Positions 54,362 through 63,918 of a stretch of 64,000 nt of DNA are shown in pieces. The DNA is from Janthinobacterium sp. CG3. Its GTDB lineage: Bacteria > Pseudomonadota > Gammaproteobacteria > Burkholderiales > Burkholderiaceae_D. The stretch is from positions 4,969,660 through 5,033,659 of the forward strand of contig NZ_KB467824.1 of assembly GCF_000344615.1 (NCBI RefSeq). The letters are read 5' to 3'. The translations under genes and the position numbers were made by a program. The notes below the pieces were generated by a model, which saw only the letters and a list, made by a program, of their open reading frames with translations, searched no databases and was not told where the DNA came from. Positions within the stretch are counted from its first letter, which is position 1. Every line of letters begins with the position of its first letter.

Positions 54362-55450
54362 ATGCACTGCAAGGAACTCATCAAACCGGACGGGCGTCGC
54401 CTGACGCTGTACAGCCGCCAGCCCATCCTCGCGGTGGACGCCGCGCCCAGTCCCTTCGCCGACCCGCAGCGGGCGTATCCGCACCTGCGCTGGCATCCGT
54501 TGCGCGGCGAGTGGGTCGCCTACGCGCCGTTCCGCCAGGAGCGCACCTTCCTGCCGCCGCCGCAATACAACCCGCTCGCCGCCACGCTCGACCCGGCCAA
54601 CCCGACCGAGTTGCCGCGCGGCGACTACGAGGTGGCGGTGTTCGACAACCGCTTCCCGTCGCTGGCGCTGGACGCCGGCGAGCCGCCGGCGCTGATCGTG
54701 CCGACCGCCGCCGCCGCCGGCCACTGCGAGGTGGTGGTGTTCACGCAGGACCCGCAGGCGTCGCTGGGCGCGTTGGAGCTGGGCCACATCGAGTTGCTGC
54801 TGCAGGTCTGGGCGGCGCGCACGGCGCGCCTGGCCGCGCGCGGCACCATCGCCTATGTGCTGCCGTTCGAGAACCGCGGCGCCGAGGTCGGCGTGACGCT
54901 GCACCATCCGCACGGCCAGATCTACGCCTATCCGTTCGTGCCGCCGGTGCCGCAGCGCATGCTCGAGCGCGAGCGCGCCTTCTATCTGCAGGGCGGGGTG
55001 CCGCTGCTGGTCGACTTCGCCCAGCGCGAGATCGACAGCGGCGAGCGCCTGTTGTACCGCGGCCCGCACGCGGCCGCCTTCGTGCCGGCCTGCGCGCGCT
55101 ACCCGTACGAGGTGTGGGTGACGCCGCTGGCGCCGGTCGCCCAGTTCGCCGCGCTGACGGCGCCGCAGCGCGCCGACCTGGCGCGCGCGCTGAAAACCGT
55201 GCTGCTCAAGTACGAGGGTTTGTGGCAGCGGCCGTTCCCGTACCTGATGGCGTGGTACCAGGCGCCCACCGACGGCCAGGCCCATCCGGAGACCCAGTTG
55301 CACGCCCAGTTCTATCCGCCCTACCGTACCCGCGAGCGCCTCAAGTACCTCGCCGGCACCGAGCTGGCGGCCGGCCTGTTCGCGATGGACGCCTTGCCCG
55401 AGGACAAGGCGCGCGAATTGCAGCAGGTCGACGTCAGGCTGGAGGGCTGA
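54362..55450 (+). CDS. galT: Galactose-1-phosphate uridylyltransferase
   Basis: 362 residues; Leloir pathway transfer of UMP between glucose and galactose 1-phosphates. Conserved features: [45 protein letters not shown], the catalytic HPH in [15 protein letters not shown] (about 178-192), and [19 protein letters not shown] near the C-terminus. It opens the rightward galactose cluster and is followed 3 bp later by an M24-like gene. Confidence 0.95.
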   Translation: MHCKELIKPDGRRLTLYSRQPILAVDAAPSPFADPQRAYPHLRWHPLRGEWVAYAPFRQERTFLPPPQYNPLAATLDPANPTELPRGDYEVAVFDNRFPSLALDAGEPPALIVPTAAAAGHCEVVVFTQDPQASLGALELGHIELLLQVWAARTARLAARGTIAYVLPFENRGAEVGVTLHHPHGQIYAYPFVPPVPQRMLERERAFYLQGGVPLLVDFAQREIDSGERLLYRGPHAAAFVPACARYPYEVWVTPLAPVAQFAALTAPQRADLARALKTVLLKYEGLWQRPFPYLMAWYQAPTDGQAHPETQLHAQFYPPYRTRERLKYLAGTELAAGLFAMDALPEDKARELQQVDVRLEG

Positions 55451-55453
55451 GCG

Positions 55454-56542
55454 GTGACGGCGCCGGGCGAACACGAAACCAGGGCCAAGCTGGCGCGCAT
55501 GCGCGGCTGGTTGGCGCGCAGCGGCGCCGGCGCGCTGCGCCTGCGCGGCGTCGACTGGTTCGCCTGGGCGGCGGCGGGCGCCTCGAACGCGGTGCTGCTG
55601 ACGGCCGAGGCCGGGGTGGCCGAGGCGCTCGTCACGGCCGACGCCGCCTACGTGCTGACCGACGCCATCGAGGCCGAGCGCTTGCGCAGCGAACAAGTGC
55701 TGGCGCCGTGGACCTGGCAGGTGACGCCGTGGGCGCGGCAGGAGTTGCGCGAACATTTCGTGCGCCACGCGGCGGCCGGCGCCGGCGTGTTGAGCGACCG
55801 CCCGGGCCCGCTGGAGCACGCGCTGCCGGCCTGGGCGCGCGACGAGCGGCTGGTGCTGGCGGCGCCGGAGCGGGCGCGCTACCGCCAACTAGGCCGCCTC
55901 GCCGCCGGCGCCGCCAGCGCGACGCTGCGCGCGGCCGGGCCGGGCTGGACCGAATACGAGCTCGCCGGCGCCGCCGCCCAGGCGCTGTGCGCGCGCGGGC
56001 TGGCGCCGGCGCTGGTGCTGGCCGCCGGCGCCGAGCGGCTGGGGCGCTACCGCCATCCGCTGCCGACCGCGCAGCCGCTGGGCCGGCGCGCCATGCTGGT
56101 GCTGTGCGCGCGCCGCTTCGGCCTGTACGCCAACCTGACCCGCTTCGTCAGCTTCGGCGCCGGCGCCGACCCGCGCCAGCAGGCGCTGATGGCGCTGGAG
56201 GCGGTCGGCCTGGACGCCTGCGAACCCGGCCAGCCCTTGTCGACGGTGTACCGCGCCCTCGAGGGCGCCTACGCCTACGCCGGCTGGCCGGACGCCATCC
56301 TGCAACACCACCAGGGCGGCATCACCGGCTACCTGGCGCGCGAGGTGCTGGCCAGCGCGCACGCCGAGACCTGCTTGAGGGACGGCATGGCGCTGGCGCT
56401 GAACCCCAGCCTGGACGGCATCAAGATCGAGGACACCTTCCTGCTCGAGGGCGGCGAGCTGGAGAACCTGACCTTCGACCCGGACTGGCCGTGGGCCTTG
56501 GTGCAGGGCCGCAAGCGTCCGCTTTGCCTGGAGAAGACATGA
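55454..56542 (+). CDS. M24 peptidase-like protein, probably catalytically inactive
   Basis: 362 residues with the creatinase/aminopeptidase-P layout: N-terminal domain to about 140 and a pita-bread domain after it. Of the five usual metal ligands, the first Asp position reads C or A (LVLCARRFGLYANLT), the second Asp is N, and the first Glu is N (LALNPSLDG). Only the His (HHQGGITGY) and last Glu (KIEDTFLL) remain. I infer a pseudo-enzyme. The GTG start and the ATGA overlap with galK place it firmly in the galactose operon, so a role with galactosides is possible. Confidence 0.75.
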   Translation: MTAPGEHETRAKLARMRGWLARSGAGALRLRGVDWFAWAAAGASNAVLLTAEAGVAEALVTADAAYVLTDAIEAERLRSEQVLAPWTWQVTPWARQELREHFVRHAAAGAGVLSDRPGPLEHALPAWARDERLVLAAPERARYRQLGRLAAGAASATLRAAGPGWTEYELAGAAAQALCARGLAPALVLAAGAERLGRYRHPLPTAQPLGRRAMLVLCARRFGLYANLTRFVSFGAGADPRQQALMALEAVGLDACEPGQPLSTVYRALEGAYAYAGWPDAILQHHQGGITGYLAREVLASAHAETCLRDGMALALNPSLDGIKIEDTFLLEGGELENLTFDPDWPWALVQGRKRPLCLEKT

Positions 56543-57645
56543 TTACCATGACCGAATATTTCGCCGGCGCGCCGGCGGTGCGGGCGTCGGCGCCCGGGCG
56601 CGTCAACCTGCTCGGCGAGCACACCGACTACAACGACGGCTTCATGTTGCCGACGGCGACGCTGCAGCGCACCGAGGTGGCGCTGGCGCCGGCCCTTGAC
56701 GAGCACCACCAGGTGTATTCGGCAACGCTGGACCAGGGCGTGCGCTTCGCCCGCGCCGGCCACGCGCCGCCCGGCTTCGGCCGCTATGTCGAGGGTTGCA
56801 TCCGCGTGCTCGAGGAGCGCGCGGTGGTGGTGCCGGCGCTGCGCGTCTACGTGCGCTCGGACGTGCCGGTCGGCGCCGGCCTGTCGAGCAGCGCGGCGCT
56901 GGAACTGGCGACGCTGCGCGCGCTGCGCGCGCTGCTCGGGCTGGCGCTGGACGACGTCGCGCTGGCGCTGATCGGCCAGCAGGCCGAGGTTAATTACGCC
57001 CAGGTCAACTGCGGCGTCATGGACCAGATGGCGGCCAGCCTGGCCGACAGCGCGCACATGCTGTTCCTCGACGCCCGCAGCCTGCAGTTCGAGCTGCTGC
57101 CGCTGCCGGCCGACAGCGAGCTGATCGTGATTGACTCCGGCGTCGCGCGCTCGCTGGCGGCCAGCAAGTACAACGAGCGCCGCCGCGAGTGCGAGGAGGC
57201 GGCGCGCCTGCTCGGGGTGGCGGCGCTGCGCGACGTCGACGCGTTGGAGCTGGTCGAGCGCCTGCCGCAGCCGTGGCGGCGGCGGGCGCGCCACGTGGTC
57301 AGCGAAAACGCCCGCGTGCTGCGCGCCTGCGCCCAGCCCGGCCCGGCCGAGTTCGGCCGCCTGATGCGCCAGTCGCACGCCAGCCTGCGCGACGACTACG
57401 AGGTGTCGATCGCCGAACTCGACGAGCTGGCCGCGCTGCTGTGCGCCGAGCCGGCGGTGTACGGCGCGCGCCTGACCGGGGCTGGCTTCGGCGGCGCCTG
57501 CGTGGCGCTGTGCCAACGCGGCTGGGGCGCGGCGACCGGGCGCGCGGTGCTGGCGCGCTACAACGGCGGCGGCGCCGGCCGGCGCGGCCGGCTGCTGTTG
57601 CCGGCGCCGGACGACGCGGCGCCGGCGCCGCCGCGGCAAACCTGA
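56539..57645 (+). CDS. galK: Galactokinase
   Basis: 368 residues, a GHMP kinase phosphorylating galactose at C1. The galactokinase signature APGRVNLLGEHTDYNDGFML (18-37) is followed by the ATP motif VPVGAGLSSSAALELATL (about 111-128), CGVMDQMAASLA and the C-terminal GARLTGAGFGGACVAL. The start codon overlaps the previous stop (ATGA). The last 25 residues are a Pro/Ala-rich extension. Confidence 0.95.
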   Translation: MITMTEYFAGAPAVRASAPGRVNLLGEHTDYNDGFMLPTATLQRTEVALAPALDEHHQVYSATLDQGVRFARAGHAPPGFGRYVEGCIRVLEERAVVVPALRVYVRSDVPVGAGLSSSAALELATLRALRALLGLALDDVALALIGQQAEVNYAQVNCGVMDQMAASLADSAHMLFLDARSLQFELLPLPADSELIVIDSGVARSLAASKYNERRRECEEAARLLGVAALRDVDALELVERLPQPWRRRARHVVSENARVLRACAQPGPAEFGRLMRQSHASLRDDYEVSIAELDELAALLCAEPAVYGARLTGAGFGGACVALCQRGWGAATGRAVLARYNGGGAGRRGRLLLPAPDDAAPAPPRQT

Positions 57646-57876
57646 GGCGCCGGGCCGCGGCGTCGCGCCAAAGTTCGACGCGGTGGTTTGACGCGGTTGT
57701 TTGACGTAGTTAAAGGCGGCGGCGGAAACCGGCGCGGCGCTGGAACTACCGCCGCCGCGCCGGCTCCAACTAGTAACCGGTACACGAAGCCGGCGCCCGG
57801 CGACGCGCCCGACCTCGGCTTGCCCGGCCGCATTGCCCGACCCACCCGACCATATGACCCACCCGACGAGGAGCCG

Positions 57877-59649
57877 ATGTCCGCATTTGCCTACCCCCGA
57901 CCGCAACTGGTGCGCGAGCACTGGCAGTCGCTCAACGGTCCCTGGCGTTTCGCCTTCGACAACGAGCGGCGCCACAAGCTGCCGTCCGATCCCATTCACT
58001 GGACCCACGACATCACCGTGCCGTTTCCGCCGGAGTCGCAGGCCAGCGGGGTCGGCGACCGCGGCTTCCACGTCGCCTGCTGGTACCAGCGCGAGTTCGA
58101 CATCGCCGCCGGCCCCGGGCGCGTGCTGCTGCATTTCGGCGCCGTCGACTACCAGGCCAAGGTGTGGGTCAACGGCCACGTCGTGGCCGAGCACGAGGGC
58201 GGCCACACGCCGTTCGTCGCCGACATCGGCGACGTGCTCAACGCCGACGGCCGCCACACCGTGACGGTGTACGTCGAGGACGACCCGCACGACCTGGCCA
58301 AACCGCGCGGCAAGCAGGACTGGCAGCTCGAGCCGCACTCGATCTGGTATCCGCGCACCACCGGCATCTGGCAGACGGTCTGGCTTGAACGCGTCGCCGC
58401 CACCTATATCCAGAAGCTGCGCTGGACGCCGATCTTCGAGGGCTACGAGATCGGCTGCGAAGTGTTCGCCGGCGGCGACGTCGCCGACGACCTGGTCGTC
58501 GAAGTGCGCATCTGGCACGGCGACAGCCTGCTGGCCGACGACCGCTACGCGCTGTTGGGCAACGAGGCGAACCGCAAGATTTCGCTGGCGGACCCGGGCA
58601 TCGACGATTCGCGCAACGAGCTGCTGTGGAGTCCGGAACGCCCGACCCTGCTCGACGCCGAGGTCCTGCTGCTGCAGGGCGGGCAGGTCATCGACACGGT
58701 GCGCTCGTATACGGCGCTGCGCTCGGTGGCGATCAACCGCGACCGCTTCATGCTCAACGGCCGGCCCTATCCGCTGCGGCTGGTGCTGGACCAGGGCTAC
58801 TGGCCCGACACGCTGCTGGCGGCGCCGTCCGACGCCGCGCTCAAGCGCGACGTCGAACTGGCCAAGGCGCTCGGTTTCAACGGCGTGCGCAAGCACCAGA
58901 AAATCGAAGACCCGCGCTACCTGTACTGGGCCGACCGGCTCGGTCTGCTGGTATGGGAGGAAATGCCGTCGGCCTACCGCTTCACGACGCGCGCCATCAC
59001 GCGCATGGTGCGCGAGTGGACCGAGGTTATCGAGCGCGACTACAGCCACCCCTGCGTGCTGGTGTGGGTGCCGTTCAACGAATCGTGGGGGGTGCCGAAC
59101 CTGACCGCGATCCAGGCCCACCGCAACGCGGTCGAGGCGCTGTACCACTTGACGCGCACGCTCGACGCGACCCGTCCGGTGATCGGCAACGACGGCTGGG
59201 AGGCCTCGGCCACCGACATCCTCGGCATCCACGACTACGACTGCGACCCGGAGCGGCTGCAGGCGCGCTACGCCATCACCGACGCCTCGCGCACGATCCT
59301 GTTCGACCAGCGCCGCCCGGGCGGGCGCATCTTGACGCTGGACGGTTTTCCGCACCGCGGCCAGCCGATCGTGCTCACCGAGTTCGGCGGCATTGCCTTC
59401 ACCAAGCCGGCGGCGGGCGTCGACGGCCACACCTGGGGCTACTCGCGCGCCACCAGCGAGGTCGGCTTCCTCGACCTGTACCGGCGCCTGCTGGCGGTGG
59501 TCAACACGGCGCAACTGTTCAGCGGTTTTTGCTACACCCAGTTCGCCGACACCTTCCAGGAGGCGAACGGCCTGTTGAACGCCGACCGCACGCCCAAGGT
59601 CGAGCTGGAACTGATCAGCGCGGCCACCCGCAACGAGAAAATCGATTGA
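57877..59649 (+). CDS. Glycoside hydrolase family 2 protein (beta-galactosidase/beta-glucuronidase-like)
   Basis: 590 residues without signal peptide, so cytoplasmic. The sugar-binding domain (20-180; LNGPWRFAFDN, VLLHFGAVDYQAKVWVNGHV) is followed by an Ig-like domain and a TIM barrel. The acid/base Glu is in WVPFNESWGVPNLT (about 402-415), and the nucleophile Glu in IVLTEFGGIAFT (about 500). The start follows GACGAGGAGCCG. Its place after galK suggests it releases galactose from an imported galactoside. Length is shorter than E. coli LacZ, as in many GH2 enzymes. Confidence 0.9.
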   Translation: MSAFAYPRPQLVREHWQSLNGPWRFAFDNERRHKLPSDPIHWTHDITVPFPPESQASGVGDRGFHVACWYQREFDIAAGPGRVLLHFGAVDYQAKVWVNGHVVAEHEGGHTPFVADIGDVLNADGRHTVTVYVEDDPHDLAKPRGKQDWQLEPHSIWYPRTTGIWQTVWLERVAATYIQKLRWTPIFEGYEIGCEVFAGGDVADDLVVEVRIWHGDSLLADDRYALLGNEANRKISLADPGIDDSRNELLWSPERPTLLDAEVLLLQGGQVIDTVRSYTALRSVAINRDRFMLNGRPYPLRLVLDQGYWPDTLLAAPSDAALKRDVELAKALGFNGVRKHQKIEDPRYLYWADRLGLLVWEEMPSAYRFTTRAITRMVREWTEVIERDYSHPCVLVWVPFNESWGVPNLTAIQAHRNAVEALYHLTRTLDATRPVIGNDGWEASATDILGIHDYDCDPERLQARYAITDASRTILFDQRRPGGRILTLDGFPHRGQPIVLTEFGGIAFTKPAAGVDGHTWGYSRATSEVGFLDLYRRLLAVVNTAQLFSGFCYTQFADTFQEANGLLNADRTPKVELELISAATRNEKID

Positions 59650-59709
59650 CGCGCCGCGCGCGGCCAAGGCGACCGGGACGGCGACGCATACCGGAGGCAA
59701 AGCGCCGGA

Positions 59710-59734
59710 GTCGGACCCTAGGGGGCCGACCCCG
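59710..59734. repeat. REP-like palindrome, family A
   Basis: GTCGGACCCTAG and GGGGGCCGACCCC arms; related to the copy at 63781-63805. Confidence 0.6.
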
Positions 59735-59787
59735 GTGGTAATCGCCTGCATGTGCCTGGCATTGGCGGCATTTCAGCGACGACGGCG

Positions 59788-59806
59788 AACCGGCGCGCCG
59801 GTTTTT
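59788..59806 (+). terminator. Terminator-like hairpin before the fusion gene
   Basis: Stem AACCGG/CCGGTT, loop CGCG, T-run of five counting the stem, immediately upstream of an AAAGGAG ribosome site (59808). It may end the GH2 transcript or attenuate the next gene. Confidence 0.5.
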
Positions 59807-59821
59807 CAAAGGAGATTTGGC

Positions 59822-59857
59822 ATGAAGACCTTGCTGCATGGCGGCCCCGATGAGTGA
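59822..59857 (+). CDS. 11-codon upstream ORF coupled to the fusion gene
   Basis: AAGGAG at ideal distance precedes ATG 59822; the product is MKTLLHGGPDE. Its TGA (59855-59857) lies just inside the large fusion gene, whose start candidates (59838 and 59850) have no ribosome site of their own. Confidence 0.45.
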   Translation: MKTLLHGGPDE

Positions 59858-62800
59858 GCCAGACGACGCCGCCGCCGCGCCGTTCCTGTCGTACTGGCAG
59901 GCCGGCTTCGAGGGCGCCGACCACGTCACGCACGCCGGGCGGGCGCTGTCGATGAACCAGGCCAGCGGCCATCTGGCGCGGGTGCGCGAGGACTACGCGC
60001 AACTGGCCCAGTTCCGCATACGCACGGTGCGCGAAAGCGTCGGCTGGCGCCTGGTCGAACGGGACGGCCGCTTCGACTTCTCGTCGCTGGAGGAGCGCGC
60101 CCGGCTGGCGCGCGAGATGGGCTTGCAGATCTGCTGGACCTTCCACCACTACGGCTGGCCGGCCGACGTCGACCTGTTCGCGCCGCAGTTCGTCGAACGC
60201 TTCGCGCGTTTTTGCGGCGCCGTCAGCGCATACCTGGCGCCGTTCTCCGACGCCGCGCCGATCTACTCGCCGATCAACGAAATCTCGTTTTCCAGCTGGG
60301 GCCTGTCGGTGCACATGTTCCAGGGCTTGAACACGGAGCGGCCCAACGCCGGCCCCGACGGCAAGCGCCAACTGGTGCGCGCGACGCTCGCCGGCTGCGA
60401 CGCGATCTGGGCCGTCAACCCGCGCGCCCGCATCCTGCAGTGCGATCCGCTGATCCACGTCATCGCGCCGCCCGACCGGCCCGACTGGGCCGATTCCGCC
60501 GCGCAATGGCGCGAGTCGCAGTTCGAGGCCTGGGACATGCTGTGCGGACGCAGCGAGCCGGAGCTGGGCGGGGCCGAGCGCTACCTCGACCTGATCGGCC
60601 TGAATTATTACCACAGCAACCAATGGGAAAGCGGCAGCAACCTGCGCCTGTGGTGGCACCTGGGCGAGCCGCGCCGCATGCCGCTGCACCAGTTGTTGCT
60701 GGAGGTGCAGCGGCGCTACCGCCGGCCGCTGCTGCTGGCCGAGACCAGCCACGTCGGCAGCGGCCGCGGCGCCTGGATCAGGGAAACCGCGCAGCAGGCC
60801 GCGCTGGCGCACCAGCACGGCGGCGACCTGCGCGGCATCTGCATGTATCCGGCGATCGACCGGCCGGATTGGGAGGACGAGAATTTCTGGCACCACAGCG
60901 GCTTGTGGGATGTCAGTTTAAGCGGGCCGGAGCCACTGCAGCGCGTGCTGTCCGAGCCTTATGCAACGGGGTTGCGCCAGGCCCAGCGCCTGACGCGGCA
61001 CCTGTGTTCAACGTACGCGCCACCAGGGCGGGAAGGAGCTGGAATGAGGACGATCATGGTTTTCTCTCATCTTCGTTGGAACTTTGTCTACCAAAGGCCA
61101 CAGCAGTTGTTGTCGCGCCTGGCGCAGTTTTACCATGTGTTGTTCGTCGAGGAGCCGACGCTGCACGAGGGGGCGCCGCACCTGACCTTGTCGACGCCGG
61201 CGCCCAACGTGACGCTGTGCCAGCCGCAAACGCCGGTGCCGGCGGGCGGCTTCCACGACGACCAGCTGGCGCTGCTGCAGTCGCTGCTGAGCGAGGTGAC
61301 GCCGGAGGAGGACCCGATCGTCTGGTTCTACACGCCGATGGCGCTGCCGCTGCTGCCGCAACTGCATCCGCACCTGGTGGTGTACGACTGCATGGACGAG
61401 CTGGCGGCGTTCAAGAACCCGCCCAAGCAGTTGCTGCAGCGCGAGGCGGCGCTGCTGGCGCGCGCCGACCTGGTGTTCGCCGGCGGCCCCAGCCTGTTCG
61501 AGGCCAAGCGCGCGCGCCATCCGAACACGCATTGCTTCGCCAGCAGCGTCGACGTGGTGCATTTCGAGCAGGCGCTCGACCGCCACAACGGCCATCCGGC
61601 GCACCTGAACATACCGGCACCGCGGCTGGGCTACTACGGCGTCATCGACGAGCGCTTCGACCCGGCACTGGTGGCGGCGCTGGCCGACGCCCACAGCGAC
61701 TGGCAGATCGTCCTGGTCGGGCCGGTGCTGAAAATCGACCCGGCCAGCCTGCCGCAGCGGCAGAACATCCATTACCTCGGCCAGCAACCCTACCAGGCGC
61801 TGCCGCACTTCCTGGCCGGCTGGGACGTCTGCCTGATGCCATTCGCGCTCAACGAGGCGACGCGGTTCATCAGCCCGACCAAGGTGCTCGAATACATGGC
61901 GGCGCAACTGCCGATCGTCAGCACGGCGATCGCCGACGTGGTGGTGCCGTACGGCGAACTGGTCGCCATCGCCGACGACGCCGCCGGCTTCGTGCGCGCC
62001 TGCGAAGAGGCGCTCGCGGCGACGCCGGCGCAGCGCGCCGCGCGCGCCGCGGGCATGGCCGCGGTGGTCGCCGCGACTTCCTGGGACGCGACGGTGGAGC
62101 AGATGCGCGCGCTGCTCGATTCGACCAAGCCGGGCCAGGGCGCGCGCGCCGTCGCCGTGGCGGCGCCGGCGCCGGACGCCGCCGCCGCGGGCAAGGTCAA
62201 CCCGCTGCGCACGCCCAACGCGCCGCAGGCGGTGCGCTGCGCGATCGTCGGCGCCGGCCCGACCGGGCTGTCGGCCGCTTACCACCTGGGAGCGGACACG
62301 CTGCTGCTGGAGCGCAACGCCGAGGTGGGCGGCTGGTGCCGCTCGGTCAGCGACGCCGGCTTCACCTTCGACCACGCCGGCCACATCATGTTTTCAACCG
62401 ACCCCTACGTACTCGAGCTGTACCGTCTGCTGCTGGGGCCGAACATGCACTGGCAAAACCGCGAGGCTTGGATCTACAGCAAGAACGTCTACACGCGCTA
62501 CCCATTCCAGGGCGCGCTCTACGGCCTGCCGCCGGCCGTCATCAAGGAATGCATCGTCGGCGCGATGCAGGCGCGCTTCGGCAACCTGCGCCAAGGTTCG
62601 GCGCCGGCGGCGGCGCCCGCGCCGGCCTGCGCCGCGCTCAAACCGGTCGAGGATTGCTGCGCCGACGGCAGCGCCGACGTGGCCAACGCGGCGACCGCGC
62701 TGCCGGCCCGCAAGGAGTCGATCAACTTCGAGCAGTTCATCTACCAGGTGTGGGGCACCGGCATCGCCAAGCATTTCGCGATTCCGTACAACCGCAAGCT

Positions 62801-63677
62801 GTGGACCGTTCCGCTGACGGAAATGGAAACCTCGTGGCTGGGCGGGCGGGTGCCGTTGCCGGACCTCGAGGAAATCATCGACGGCGCGCTGGAGCCGGTG
62901 GCGCGGCCGATGGGGCCGAACGCGCGCTTCGGCTATCCGCTGCGGGGCGGCTTCCAGGCGCTGATGTCGGCGTTCCTGCCGCATATCCGCGGCAAAGTCG
63001 AACTCAACGCCGAAGTGGTGCAACTGCTGCCGCGCGAGCACGTGCTGGCGCTGGCCGACGGCCGCCGTTTCCGCTACCAGCAGCTGATCAGCACCATGCC
63101 GCTGCCGGAACTGATCAGGCTGATTGGCGAGCAAGCGCCGGCCGAGGTGCGCGCCGCCGCGCGCGCGCTGCGCCACGTGTCGGTGCGCTGCGTCAACCTT
63201 GGCGTGGCGCGCGAGCAGATCACCGACAAACACTGGGTCTACTATCCGGAGGAGACGATATTCCACCGCATCTTCGTCCAGGGCAATGCCAGCCCGCATT
63301 GCAACCCGCCCGGGGGCTTCGGCCTGACCTGCGAAATCTCCTATTCGCCGAGCAAGCCCTTGCCGCTCAGCGGCGCGGCGCTGGTGGCGCGCTGCATGGC
63401 CGACTGCATCAAGGTCGGCATGCTGCGCCCCGACGACCGCCTGCTGACCGCCAACCAGGTCGACATGCCCTATGCCTACGTCGTCTACGACCACGCCCGC
63501 GCCGCCAACGTCGAGCTGGTGAAGACGTGGCTGGCCGGCCACGACATCGTGCTGGCCGGGCGCTACAGCGAGTGGGAGTACTACAACTCGGACCACGCCT
63601 TCCTCGCCGGCAAGAAGGCGGCGCTGGCGGTTGCCGCCGAGACGGGCGGGGCGCAGCAAAACGTGCTGGCCGATTGA
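59850..63677 (+). CDS. Triple fusion: GH1-like glycosidase, glycosyltransferase and UDP-galactopyranose-mutase-like flavoprotein
   Basis: 1,275 residues from ATG 59850 (59838 is also possible; numbering below is from 59838). Residues 15-385 are a clan-A glycosidase with acid/base SPINEISFSSWG (E148) and nucleophile LLLAETSHVG (E302). Residues 403-785 are a GT-B glycosyltransferase (MVFSHLRWNFVYQRPQQLLS; ISPTKVLEYMAAQLPIVST). Residues 798-1275 are an FAD enzyme (CAIVGAGPTGLSAAYHLG; FDHAGHIMFSTDPYVLELY; PYNRKLWTVPLTEM), like UDP-galactopyranose mutase. The join between the first two parts contains AAGGAGCTGGAATG (61033-61046), an intact start signal for the second part. It follows the GH2 gene of the galactose cluster. 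Export is unlikely, with no signal peptide. Confidence 0.82.
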   Translation: MSEPDDAAAAPFLSYWQAGFEGADHVTHAGRALSMNQASGHLARVREDYAQLAQFRIRTVRESVGWRLVERDGRFDFSSLEERARLAREMGLQICWTFHHYGWPADVDLFAPQFVERFARFCGAVSAYLAPFSDAAPIYSPINEISFSSWGLSVHMFQGLNTERPNAGPDGKRQLVRATLAGCDAIWAVNPRARILQCDPLIHVIAPPDRPDWADSAAQWRESQFEAWDMLCGRSEPELGGAERYLDLIGLNYYHSNQWESGSNLRLWWHLGEPRRMPLHQLLLEVQRRYRRPLLLAETSHVGSGRGAWIRETAQQAALAHQHGGDLRGICMYPAIDRPDWEDENFWHHSGLWDVSLSGPEPLQRVLSEPYATGLRQAQRLTRHLCSTYAPPGREGAGMRTIMVFSHLRWNFVYQRPQQLLSRLAQFYHVLFVEEPTLHEGAPHLTLSTPAPNVTLCQPQTPVPAGGFHDDQLALLQSLLSEVTPEEDPIVWFYTPMALPLLPQLHPHLVVYDCMDELAAFKNPPKQLLQREAALLARADLVFAGGPSLFEAKRARHPNTHCFASSVDVVHFEQALDRHNGHPAHLNIPAPRLGYYGVIDERFDPALVAALADAHSDWQIVLVGPVLKIDPASLPQRQNIHYLGQQPYQALPHFLAGWDVCLMPFALNEATRFISPTKVLEYMAAQLPIVSTAIADVVVPYGELVAIADDAAGFVRACEEALAATPAQRAARAAGMAAVVAATSWDATVEQMRALLDSTKPGQGARAVAVAAPAPDAAAAGKVNPLRTPNAPQAVRCAIVGAGPTGLSAAYHLGADTLLLERNAEVGGWCRSVSDAGFTFDHAGHIMFSTDPYVLELYRLLLGPNMHWQNREAWIYSKNVYTRYPFQGALYGLPPAVIKECIVGAMQARFGNLRQGSAPAAAPAPACAALKPVEDCCADGSADVANAATALPARKESINFEQFIYQVWGTGIAKHFAIPYNRKLWTVPLTEMETSWLGGRVPLPDLEEIIDGALEPVARPMGPNARFGYPLRGGFQALMSAFLPHIRGKVELNAEVVQLLPREHVLALADGRRFRYQQLISTMPLPELIRLIGEQAPAEVRAAARALRHVSVRCVNLGVAREQITDKHWVYYPEETIFHRIFVQGNASPHCNPPGGFGLTCEISYSPSKPLPLSGAALVARCMADCIKVGMLRPDDRLLTANQVDMPYAYVVYDHARAANVELVKTWLAGHDIVLAGRYSEWEYYNSDHAFLAGKKAALAVAAETGGAQQNVLAD

Positions 63678-63780
63678 CGCTGGCGGGGAGGGGGGGGCGC
63701 CCCCCCACGCCCACCCTGAAGTTGGCGTGCCGGCAACGGTGAAAGCCCAGCCAAGGCAAAGAGCCGGCGCCAAGGCGAGC

Positions 63781-63805
63781 GGGTCAGACCCTCGGGGTCT
63801 GACCC
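63781..63805. repeat. REP-like palindrome, family A (perfect)
   Basis: Perfect 11-bp arms GGGTCAGACCC/GGGTCTGACCC around TCG. An unrelated G7-CG-C7 palindrome lies nearby at 63691-63706. Confidence 0.85.
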
Positions 63806-63918
63806 AATCCACCCAAGTTAAGAATTTTTCTTTAAAAGTAGAGCGAAATACAATAAAAAGCTTGACATGCCAGTGAGGTAGGGCGCGGTCAGTGAGATTT
63901 TTTACCTCATTGGCCGCT

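Noticed and set aside
56329..59751. Open frame of 1,140 codons on the minus strand
   Set aside because: Antisense to galK and the GH2 gene, which have clear motifs and start signals. Biased composition and no domains.
60212..63742. Second 1,176-codon frame on the plus strand over the fusion gene
   Set aside because: Arg/Ala/Gly/Pro-rich frame without domains; the other frame carries three recognisable enzyme modules.
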